Positions 14,141 to 20,336 of a DNA stretch of 20,336 nucleotides are shown one piece after another. The stretch is from NCBI RefSeq assembly GCF_049059935.1, contig NZ_JBMGQR010000075.1:1-20336 (forward strand), given 5' to 3'. The DNA is from JAURVT01 sp049059935 (GTDB lineage: Bacteria; Actinomycetota; Actinomycetes; Propionibacteriales; Nocardioidaceae). Below the pieces are notes generated by a model. The model was given only the letters and a program-made list of their open reading frames with translations, was not told where the DNA came from and did not search any database. Within the stretch, counting starts at the first letter, position 1. The number at the start of each line of letters is the position of its first letter. The position numbers and the translations under genes were made by a program.

Positions 14141-14712
14141 GTCCGGGGCTCCTCGGCGGGGGTGTTGACGGTGTGTGACCGGATTTTGCTCTGCTGGGCC
14201 GTGGGGTCGAGGTGGCGGCGCAGCGAGCGGCGTGCCCTGGACAGGCGCAGGCGGTAAGCAACGGCCGAACATCCAAGGACCTGTCCGGCCTGGGCCGAGG
14301 TCAGTCCCTCCCAGACAGTGAGACTGATCGCTTCTTGCTCGGCAGGGGTCAACAGACGCCACGCGGCAGTGAGGTCAACGAGGCGTGGGGTGACGTCATC
14401 GACGGTGGGGTTGGTGACCCACGTCGAGGACAGGCGCACCGCAAGGGCATCTCTACGCGCGCTCCCGCGATGGTGATTGAGCATCGTGGCGCGCGCGACA
14501 CCGAACAACCAAGGCCGCGCCTGCTCCTGAGCTGTGGGCATACCGTCGATTCGTCGCCACGCCACCAGGAAGACATCGGCCACGATGTCCTCAGCCTGGT
14601 CAATGCCTACGCGCCGCACCACGAACTTCAACAAGTCCGAGTGCGTCGCGTGGAACACCGCGCGGAACCGTTGCTCCCGCGATGCACGCAACTCGTTGTT
14701 CGAGGCCGTCAT
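14137..14712 (-). CDS. ECF RNA polymerase sigma factor
   Basis: This is a 191-aa protein from the ATG at 14712-14710, with AGGTAG upstream. Region 2 covers about residues 10-85: FRAVFHATHSDLLKFVVRRV, AEDIVADVFLVAWRRID and ARPWLFGVARATMLNHHR. Region 4 covers about 113-170: LTPAEQEAISLTVWEGLTSA, then QVLGCSAVAYRLRLSRARRS. There is no extra C-terminal domain. It directs RNA polymerase to a dedicated promoter set when released from its partner, probably the membrane protein encoded by the overlapping downstream gene. I did not find a convincing autoregulatory ECF promoter upstream. Confidence 0.92.
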   Translation of the reverse strand: MTASNNELRASREQRFRAVFHATHSDLLKFVVRRVGIDQAEDIVADVFLVAWRRIDGMPTAQEQARPWLFGVARATMLNHHRGSARRDALAVRLSSTWVTNPTVDDVTPRLVDLTAAWRLLTPAEQEAISLTVWEGLTSAQAGQVLGCSAVAYRLRLSRARRSLRRHLDPTAQQSKIRSHTVNTPAEEPRT

Positions 14713-15283
14713 GCTCACTACCTGTCCGGTCGAGGCCAAGTGTGTCAGCAGCAGCGGGACCGTCACTGCTCGCCAAACCCACAGACGCTCAGTCGAGCAC
14801 GCCGGACGGCAGATGCCGCCGGCGCGGAGCCGGACATGGCAGCGGTCGGGCTTCGGTGCAGTTGCGTATGACCCCCGGCGTGCACACCACCAGCGTCCGT
14901 GGACAGCTGCGCAGTTACCCAGGACGGTCCAGGAATCGACGGCATTGCGGGCACCAGATTGCCGCGCGCGCACCAGACGGACACCAACCGGAGCCGCTGC
15001 GCGGCACTGGACTGGATCGACGTTCTCTCCTCCCGGGTCGAGCAATTTTGAGCCGGCGGCCCCTGCACGCAACCCCGCGCTGAGCGCCGGCGTCCAGACC
15101 AACGAGCGGCCTCGGCGCTCGCGAGCTCGCTTGTTTCCTCACCAGCTCGCCGCCCCTGGCCACCGGTACCGGGGTTGCCCTCCGGGGCCCCGTACCGGCT
15201 CTGCATTTCTCTTGCCCGGGAGGGGCGAACAACGGTTGGCAACCCAGGCCACCGGCCCGCTCCCGTGGCAGGAAGGCACCATC
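14713..15283. other. Divergent intergenic region, ECF gene to DUF4192 gene
   Basis: No supported gene lies in these 571 bases. Open frames on both strands give Arg/Pro/Ser-rich translations without family features. The region must contain promoters for the sigma factor and for the DUF4192 gene. It also holds a long hairpin at 15163-15198 and the short palindrome GGTTGGCAACC at 15234-15244. Confidence 0.5.
15163..15198 (+). repeat. Long inverted repeat upstream of the DUF4192 gene
   Basis: CCGGTACCGGGG (15163-15174) pairs with CCCCGTACCGG (15188-15198) with one bulged C, leaving a 13-base loop. It lies about 85 bases upstream of the GTG start, so it may be a leader hairpin, an operator, or the end of an upstream transcript. 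Confidence 0.45.
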
Positions 15284-16258
15284 GTGCTGCTCACTGTGAA
15301 GAACCCCGCCGACCTGGTCGCCGCGCTGTGCACCGCGCTCGGGTTCGTCCCCACTGAGTCCGTCATCGTGCACCTGGACTGGGCCGACGACCCCACTCAC
15401 AAGCCCCCGATGTTCCGGATGGACCTGGACGCGATCGAGCACGTCCCGGCCACCGTTGAGGATCTGGCCGCCCGTCACGGGCAGGTCGCGGTGTCGGTCG
15501 TCGTGATCGGTGCCGACCTGGCCGCCGGCCACACCGCCACCGCCGCAAGCGTGTTCGCGCTCGAGGCCGCCCTGCACGACCTGGTCGCCGTCCAGATCGT
15601 CGCCGGGACCGACGGGCGACACGTGTGGTGCGCGTGCGACACCGACGGATGCGCCGACACCCGATGGACTGTCGACCTCGACTCGCACCGGTTCGTCACC
15701 GAAGCGGCCGCCGCCGGACAGCAGGTGCGACCGGCCAGCAGCATCGACGCGGACCTGACGCCGGGCACCGGAACGACGTGGCCGCTGGTTGACGCCCAGG
15801 CCGTCTCGGACTCGATCGACTTCACCACCGGCGATGACCCCCGCGCGTGGATCAACCGGGCGGTCAAGATGGCTGCCCGCGAGGTCCCCGCCCAGACCCG
15901 GACCGACGTCGCGCACCTGGTCGCCGCGTCCCAGGTCATCCCGATCCGAGACCTGATGTGGGCGCACATCACCCGCGCCAACGCGGCCGACGCCCTGGCC
16001 CTGTGGGCGTGGGTCGCCCGCAACACCGTCCCCGAGCGCGCCGTCAACGCGCTCGCCCTGGCCGGGTTCGCCGCCTGGCAGACCGGCAACGGGTACGCCG
16101 CCCGCGTCGCGCTCGCCAACGCCGGGACGATCGACCCCACACACTCCATGACGATCCTGCTCGACACCGCGCTGGTCGCCCAGATCGACCCCCGCACGTG
16201 GGAGCAGCCGCCCGTGGCGGACCTGCAGGAGGCCGTCGACGCACTCTGGCGGACCTGA
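15284..16258 (+). CDS. DUF4192 domain-containing protein
   Basis: This is a 324-aa protein. The GTG at 15284 is chosen because GGAAGG lies eight bases upstream. The family N-terminus is clear: VKNPADLVAALCTALGFVPT then ESVIVHL, as in actinobacterial DUF4192 proteins (PF13830 type). The typical later parts also fit, with an alpha/beta core at about 60-120 (VAVSVVVIGADL), DPRAWINRAVKMAARE near 190, and a C-terminal helical ALALWAWVARN...ALALAGFAAWQTGNGYAARV region. Family function is not established. The protein is cytoplasmic. It is monocistronic, with a long leader hairpin and a perfect 13-bp terminator. Confidence 0.9.
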   Translation: MLLTVKNPADLVAALCTALGFVPTESVIVHLDWADDPTHKPPMFRMDLDAIEHVPATVEDLAARHGQVAVSVVVIGADLAAGHTATAASVFALEAALHDLVAVQIVAGTDGRHVWCACDTDGCADTRWTVDLDSHRFVTEAAAAGQQVRPASSIDADLTPGTGTTWPLVDAQAVSDSIDFTTGDDPRAWINRAVKMAAREVPAQTRTDVAHLVAASQVIPIRDLMWAHITRANAADALALWAWVARNTVPERAVNALALAGFAAWQTGNGYAARVALANAGTIDPTHSMTILLDTALVAQIDPRTWEQPPVADLQEAVDALWRT

Positions 16259-16267
16259 CACCCTCAC

Positions 16268-16304
16268 GGGGCGCCACCTCCCAGCGGGGGAGAGGTGGCG
16301 CCCC
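16268..16304 (+). terminator. Perfect 13-bp hairpin terminator after DUF4192 gene
   Basis: GGGGCGCCACCTC (16268-16280) and its exact complement (16292-16304) enclose an 11-base loop, starting nine bases after the stop codon. It is the strongest hairpin I found in the window. Confidence 0.8.
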
Positions 16305-16714
16305 CCCGGGTGGCTCCAGCGGTGCCGCATACGCGGCGCCCTGTCGTCGCTGGCCTCCGGCCAGGCAGCGGGTCCGACTCCAGGTGCCGGCCACGCCAGC
16401 CGGCCGCCGGAGTCCCTCGAAGGTGACAACGCGCGGTTCCCGCAGTGACCGCTCCTGGGCGCGTCGGGTGTCGAGCGAGCCAACACGGACGGGATTGAGG
16501 CATGCCCTATCGACGGAACGGGGGTGCCCAGCAGCTCGGCACGGGCCATGACCTGGGCGCGCGTTCGGGCCAGGGTCCGCGACGATCGCAGGACCACATG
16601 AGGTGTGCCACCGGGGCTGTCCGCCAGTCGGGAAACACGACCGGGCTTGTAGGTCAGATGAGTGGCCGCGTCGAGGTCGTTGCCCTCGCCGCAGCCAACC
16701 ACGAAGGTGGACCC
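16305..16714. other. Intergenic region with possible decayed minus-strand coding sequence
   Basis: No intact gene is supported. On the minus strand, from about 16702 to 16500, a frame with GC-rich third positions reads VGCGEGNDLDAATHLTYKPG and RTRAQVMARAELLGTPVPSI. Further along, from about 16505 to 16330, a different minus frame looks more protein-like (RRAQERSLREPRVVTFEGLR). This could be a frameshifted gene remnant or compositional noise. I cannot name a family. Confidence 0.3.
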
Positions 16715-16840
16715 ATGAGCATCCCCTCAACTGAGCCCGTGGACCCCGACACCGTCGAGCCCGAGGTCACTCCCAGCCTGGATCCCAACCCCACGACCAC
16801 GCCAGAGACCCCGCCCGACACTCAGCCGGCGCCGGTGTAG
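16715..16840 (+). CDS. Pro/Thr-rich acidic micropeptide
   Basis: This 41-aa ORF has its ATG at 16715, preceded by AAGGTGG. It consists almost wholly of Pro, Thr, Asp, Glu, Val and Ser, with no Lys, Arg or Cys, so it would be disordered. It resembles in composition the 46-aa peptide behind the manganese catalase. Function is unknown. Expression is supported only by the ribosome-binding site and the GC-rich third positions. Confidence 0.4.
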   Translation: MSIPSTEPVDPDTVEPEVTPSLDPNPTTTPETPPDTQPAPV

Positions 16841-16894
16841 ACGGCCAGTCTGATGGTGTAATACGCCTCGAAAGAACGACCCACCCACAGTAGT

Positions 16895-16914
16895 GATATC
16901 GTGACCTCGATATC
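16895..16914 (+). promoter_or_regulatory. Operator dyad of the toxin-antitoxin operon
   Basis: GATATCG (16895-16901) and CGATATC (16908-16914) form a perfect 7-bp inverted repeat with a 6-base spacer. It stands directly before the GGAGG Shine-Dalgarno of the antitoxin. Ribbon-helix-helix antitoxins bind such sites and repress their own operon. Confidence 0.65.
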
Positions 16915-16927
16915 GGAGGTGGTCGCG

Positions 16928-17155
16928 ATGGAGCAAATTCTGATCCGCAACCTTCCCGCGGGGACCAAGGCGGCGTTACGCAAGCGTGCGCAGCTGAGCC
17001 ACCGGTCGGTGGAGGCAGAGGCGCGCGATGTGCTGGCCAGGGCGCTGAACGACGAACCCGTGACGATCGTCGACCTGCTGGGCACCGAGGAGGGCGCCGA
17101 CATCGAGTTCGAGCCCGAGCGGCTCGGACTAACCGCTCGCACAGCGCACTTGTGA
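16928..17155 (+). CDS. FitA/VapB-type ribbon-helix-helix antitoxin
   Basis: This is a 75-aa protein from the ATG at 16928, with CGGAGGTGG upstream. An earlier in-frame start would lie on the operator. The N-terminal strand MEQILIRNLP and two helices (GTKAALRKRAQL, SVEAEARDVLARAL) fit the FitA-like ribbon-helix-helix fold. The acidic tail (about residues 45-70, GTEEGADIEFEPERLG) should wrap the toxin and block its active site. The stop overlaps the toxin start (GTGA). It is expected to neutralise the PIN toxin and, with it, repress the operon at 16895-16914. Confidence 0.88.
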   Translation: MEQILIRNLPAGTKAALRKRAQLSHRSVEAEARDVLARALNDEPVTIVDLLGTEEGADIEFEPERLGLTARTAHL

Positions 17156-17580
17156 GATACCTGCTGGACACCAACGTGGTGTCCGCGCTCCGAGTGCGTG
17201 GACGAAACACCGCGGTGGAGACGTGGGCGACAGCGGTGCCGCTCCGCGACCAATTCGTCACAGCGCTCACCGTCGCAGAGATCGAACGCGGCGTCGTCAC
17301 GAAGGAACGCGTCGACCAGAGGCAAGGAGCGGTACTGCGCCGCTGGTTTGAACACAACGTGCTGCCCACGTTCGTCGACCGGGTGCTGCCGTTCGACCTG
17401 CCGGCGGCCCGAACCCTTGCTGGCTATCGGGTCCCTGAGCACGCGCCGTTCGACGACGCACTCATCGCCGCGATTGCAGAGTCTGCCGGGATGACCGTCG
17501 TTACACGGAACATCCGACACTTCGAGCCTCTTGGAGTGCCAGTGCTCGACCCCTGGCACACACCGCTGACCGAAGACTGA
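17152..17580 (+). CDS. FitB/VapC-type PIN-domain ribonuclease toxin
   Basis: This is a 142-aa protein with a GTG start that overlaps the antitoxin stop. The PIN domain is complete. Metal-binding acids are visible at D6 (YLLDTNVVSA), E43 (TVAEIERG) and D101/D102 (APFDDALIAA), and the fourth position is VTRNIRHF (N120). Family members cleave RNA, often tRNA, and stop growth when the antitoxin is degraded. The size and the FDDALIAAIAESAGMTVVTR signature are typical of FitB-like toxins. It is probably an active module. Confidence 0.9.
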   Translation: MRYLLDTNVVSALRVRGRNTAVETWATAVPLRDQFVTALTVAEIERGVVTKERVDQRQGAVLRRWFEHNVLPTFVDRVLPFDLPAARTLAGYRVPEHAPFDDALIAAIAESAGMTVVTRNIRHFEPLGVPVLDPWHTPLTED

Positions 17581-18212
17581 CCGCGGGACTGACCTCCGAC
17601 CTTGCCGGGCGAGACCCCAGGCACCAGCGCTACGGCCGCCGTCGCGAGACCCGTGAATACCGGCGCGCGGTGGCGAGCGGTTGGCACGGCCGAAGATATC
17701 GACCGTGGGCCACATACTGGCCGCTCGCCTGCACAGGCAGAACTCGGGATTGGAGCCGCCCGGCGGGCTCCGCCAAGTCGCGTACATCAGGTCCTTGACT
17801 GTCTTGGAATCAAAGGTTTCTGGGACACCCGCTGGCACCGTCGGCACAAGTGGGCTCTGCCTGCGACCACGGCTCGACGTTGGTCCCGGAACTCAGTCCC
17901 GGTATCTAAGTCCCGCCCGAACGGGACGAGGTGGGTTTCGAGACGGCCGATTACCTCGGAGGTGCGCGACTCGGTCGGCGTGGGGGAGCGGAGCGTTGCG
18001 TGCCGCTCGACGCCTTTGTCCCGGACGGAGGGTCGGACGGGTCCTGCGGCGTACCTGGGGGCAGCCGCGGCCGTCACCTGCGCCGATCCCGTATGGGGTT
18101 CCCGAGTGAAACAGCGGCGGGATGGCTGCGTATACGCGCGTGCACGTGGCTGCCAAACTCGAACTCATCCGCGGCACGAGCCTCGCGGGTACAACTCGGG
18201 AGGGTGCACCGG
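17581..18212. other. Intergenic region without a supported gene
   Basis: These 632 bases carry several open frames on both strands, but none has a family match, a clear ribosome-binding site or consistent third-position bias. The small dyad GTCCCG-N6-CGGGAC lies near 17911-17928. The region may include remnants of rearranged accessory DNA. I cannot identify transposase or integrase sequence. Confidence 0.45.
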
Positions 18213-18635
18213 ATGAGCCATAATGCAGAGGTGGGCGAGGTCGTAGCCGCGTGTGACGGTCTCGTTATGGCCTTGAAGGAATATGACACGTTCGGTGCAA
18301 TGCGTGGTCAGTCGCGGTTGGAGCTGGACTCGGCGCTGGCCAGGGTGCTCTCAGAGCTCGCGGTCCAGACCCACGCCCGGGGTCACTCGGTCCGAGCGAC
18401 GGCGCTGGTTGACACCGCCGGAACTCTCATCAAGCAGGCCGAGGAGCTTCTCGCGTCGCTTAGGACCTCGGCGACCTGCACCTGTGGTCACCCCGAGCGC
18501 GACCATTGCGACGCAGGATGCTGGCGTGACACCCCCGGCGGCGCCGACGTGTGCCCGTGCGTGCACCGCAACGGGCTCACGGACCTGCAGTCGCGGACTT
18601 ACATTGAAGGCACACTCGGGCTGGACCAGGCGTGA
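18213..18635 (+). CDS. Small protein with C-terminal Cys/His zinc-binding motif
   Basis: This is a 140-aa protein from the ATG at 18213, with GGGAGGG eight bases upstream. Residues 1-85 are helical (AACDGLVMALKEYDTFGAMR, LELDSALARVLSELA, LIKQAEELLASLR). Residues 89-118 have C89, C91, H93, H98, C99, C103, C114, C116 and H118, a CxCGH...HC...CxC pattern that suggests one or two zinc ions. Short CxCGH proteins of this type occur in actinobacteria and their phages; their roles are unknown. It ends 49 bases before the KAP NTPase start and is probably co-transcribed with it. Confidence 0.7.
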   Translation: MSHNAEVGEVVAACDGLVMALKEYDTFGAMRGQSRLELDSALARVLSELAVQTHARGHSVRATALVDTAGTLIKQAEELLASLRTSATCTCGHPERDHCDAGCWRDTPGGADVCPCVHRNGLTDLQSRTYIEGTLGLDQA

Positions 18636-18684
18636 ACACAAGACCGGGTGGCCGCCGACTTCGGCGGGCTGGTTCGGTGCGCCG

Positions 18685-20336
18685 GTGACCCTCAACTGGT
18701 CTGACGACCCCATTGCGGGCACGAGCGAGGACTCTTTCGAGCGCTCGGAGTTCGCCAAGGCGGCGGCTGGGCGCATCATCGACACGCATTCGTGGAACAC
18801 GAGCACCGTGTTCGCCCTCACCGGCCCATGGGGTACAGGCAAGTCCTCGGTCATCACGATGGTCCTCGAACACCTGCACGATCGCGAACCGGATTGGCGC
18901 GCGGTGATGTTCTCGCCTTGGGCGTCGGCAGACTCCGAGGCGCTTGTCGCCGAGTTCTACACCGCACTGGCCTCAGCACTGCCCGCATCGGGATCAACCG
19001 AAGCTCGCCGGGCCCTGGAGAGATGTCTGACTGTCGCCTCGCCGGGACTAAAGGCCATTCCCCTTTTCGGCGCGGCAGCCGCCGGCTACGCCGACCTTGC
19101 GCGCGACCGGTTGAAGAACCCGAAGCCTTGGCACCAGGCCTTCAAGGAGGCCTCAGCCACCCTCGAGGACGTGGGCGTGCCGATCCTGATCGTCATCGAC
19201 GACCTCGATCGGCTGCAGCGCGACGAGCTGATGGCGCTGCTGAGAGTGGTCCGACTCCTCGGCCGGTTCCCCGGGGTCCAGTTCCTCCTCGCGTACGACG
19301 AACAGACCTTGGCCGCCACTCTCAGTGGGGGCCTGCGACCCTCGCCAGACTCGCATCAGGACGCTAGACGATTCATCGAGAAGATCGTGCAGTATCCGCT
19401 GTCAGTACCTCCGCTGTCAGACACCCAGGTTCTCGAAAGACTCAACGATGGGTTGAATGAGATCGTTCACCTCACAGCCCGCGACCCGGCTCCACTGACT
19501 GCCCACAGATTCGTCAGCATCATGAGGACGGCCGTGCGAGGTGGACTACGCACGCCGCGCGCCATCGACCGATATCTAGCACAGGTCGGCCATGCGTTCT
19601 CCATGATCGGGCCCGATGAGATCGACGACGCAGACCTGGCGATGCTGACCTTCTTGAAGGTCCACCTTCCCGGCCTGTACGAAACTCTGCCGTTGTGGAA
19701 GTCGCAACTGTGTCGTGCCGGACGACGCACGAGGTTCATGTCACCGCAGACTGGGATGGTCTCGGATGAACCAGTTGACTATGGCCCGTTGTTCGAGTCG
19801 GTGCCACAAGGCCATCTGCTCGAGCAAGCCCGCCTCGTGATGTCCAAGCTGTTTCCGGTGATCACCCAAACCACCGAAGGGACCGTGTCGCGACACGAGC
19901 GGAGTATTGCGCGATCGGACTACTTCGACCGCTACTTCACTCTCTCGGTGTCGCGACACGACGTGCGCGACGCTGCGGTCCGAGAAGCGCTTTACGCAGC
20001 GGCACACCCTGTTGCCGACGATGGCGGCGCGTTGCACGGACTGTTACAGAACTCGCCCGACTCTTCTGCGTCTCGACTTGCGCTCGTGCTGGACAAAGCC
20101 CGCACCGCAACTGATAACGACGCCACCGGCAGCCTAGTAACGCCAAGTCTGATTAGCTCCGTCGCCGGTGCACTGAATCAGATCGACGACACGCAGCCGG
20201 CACTGCTCAGCAACCGAGAGTCGGCGGTGCGCTGGCTGGCCACGATGATCCGAGACCGCGCCGAGGACTGGGACGCTGAGGTACTCGTCGACGCCTTGAG
20301 CGGCGGCCCGGCCCTGTTGCGCGTACTGGACGCGCT
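18685..20336 (+). CDS. KAP family P-loop NTPase (runs off right edge)
   Basis: At least 550 residues are encoded from the GTG at 18685, open to the window end. A TTG at 18604 is an alternative start. The N-terminus LNWSDDPIAGTSEDSFERSE is typical of KAP NTPases. Walker A is GPWGTGKSS with K53, and Walker B is LIVIDDLDRL at 168-177. The sensor-like VQFLLAYDEQTLAATL and RRFIEKIVQYPLSVPPL follow. A later SDYFDRYFTLSVS block near residue 412 is also common in the family. The membrane helices that many KAP proteins carry between the Walker motifs are not evident, so it is probably cytoplasmic. KAP relatives include phage-exclusion and defence proteins such as PifA. The zinc protein upstream and a toxin-antitoxin pair nearby suggest, but do not show, a defence role. 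Confidence 0.9.
   Translation, partial: MTLNWSDDPIAGTSEDSFERSEFAKAAAGRIIDTHSWNTSTVFALTGPWGTGKSSVITMVLEHLHDREPDWRAVMFSPWASADSEALVAEFYTALASALPASGSTEARRALERCLTVASPGLKAIPLFGAAAAGYADLARDRLKNPKPWHQAFKEASATLEDVGVPILIVIDDLDRLQRDELMALLRVVRLLGRFPGVQFLLAYDEQTLAATLSGGLRPSPDSHQDARRFIEKIVQYPLSVPPLSDTQVLERLNDGLNEIVHLTARDPAPLTAHRFVSIMRTAVRGGLRTPRAIDRYLAQVGHAFSMIGPDEIDDADLAMLTFLKVHLPGLYETLPLWKSQLCRAGRRTRFMSPQTGMVSDEPVDYGPLFESVPQGHLLEQARLVMSKLFPVITQTTEGTVSRHERSIARSDYFDRYFTLSVSRHDVRDAAVREALYAAAHPVADDGGALHGLLQNSPDSSASRLALVLDKARTATDNDATGSLVTPSLISSVAGALNQIDDTQPALLSNRESAVRWLATMIRDRAEDWDAEVLVDALSGGPALLRVLDA

Noticed and set aside
14915..16702. A 595-codon minus-strand frame across the DUF4192 gene.
   Set aside because: It is antisense to a recognisable DUF4192 gene. 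Only its first part (before about 16500) is outside that gene and is noted separately as a possible remnant.
16822..17847. A 341-codon minus-strand frame opposite the toxin-antitoxin genes.
   Set aside because: The antitoxin and PIN toxin on the plus strand are clear, with coupling and an operator. The minus frame shows no family features.
11969..18703. A 14-base match, GTGACCCTCAACTG, before the GH43-like gene and at the KAP start.
   Set aside because: In 20 kb a 14-base match is expected about once by chance, and the contexts differ.
1..20336. CRISPR arrays, tRNA or rRNA genes, intact insertion sequences.
   Set aside because: I saw no spaced direct repeats, no tRNA-like T-arm sequence and no transposase motif on either strand.

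Overview
The window is high-GC DNA with dense genes on both strands, frequent GTG starts and ATGA/GTGA stop-start overlaps. Its gene families are typical of Actinomycetes: GAF-ANTAR regulators, a DUF4192 protein, a YtrA-type GntR regulator, an ECF sigma factor with a membrane partner, and a FitAB/VapBC toxin-antitoxin pair. The sequence fits a soil or plant-associated actinobacterium (Micrococcales/Propionibacteriales-like). The genus cannot be fixed by eye. I see no rRNA, tRNA, CRISPR array or intact insertion sequence.

Region A (1-7.6 kb) is a regulatory and stress block. It holds two minus-strand copies of one cassette: a free-standing relative of the C-terminal OB-fold domain of ATP-dependent DNA ligases, followed immediately by a GAF-ANTAR protein. 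The first copy (about 1-935) is headed by a small CxxC protein and runs off the left edge. The second (5.56-7.52 kb) is followed by another GAF-ANTAR gene. A 26-bp element, identical at 24 positions, lies 21-22 bases upstream of the first start codon of each copy. Between the copies are a plus-strand operon (manganese catalase, two tiny polar peptides, an SRPBCC protein, a metallo-beta-lactamase-fold hydrolase) and a minus-strand pair (GAF-ANTAR plus a 101-aa unknown). Four GAF-ANTAR genes thus lie within about 7 kb.

Region B (7.8-11.8 kb) has a small secreted four-cysteine protein and three consecutive single-pass membrane proteins of alike architecture. After them comes a two-gene operon of a polytopic membrane protein and a GntR/YtrA repressor, with a promoter overlapped by an inverted repeat. 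An unknown minus-strand gene follows.

Region C (12-16.3 kb) has a secreted GH43-like beta-propeller protein with an apparent Asn at the catalytic-base position, an ECF sigma factor coupled to a one-TM putative anti-sigma protein, and a DUF4192 protein with a strong terminator.

Region D (16.3-20.3 kb) looks like accessory DNA. It contains a Pro/Thr-rich micropeptide, a FitAB/VapBC toxin-antitoxin operon with a perfect operator dyad, and about 630 bp without a convincing gene. A small Cys/His-rich protein and a large KAP-family P-loop NTPase, cut by the right edge, follow. The NTPase, the metal-binding partner and the adjacent toxin-antitoxin pair suggest a possible defence locus.

The most novel point is the duplicated ligase-OB-fold plus GAF-ANTAR cassette with its shared upstream element.
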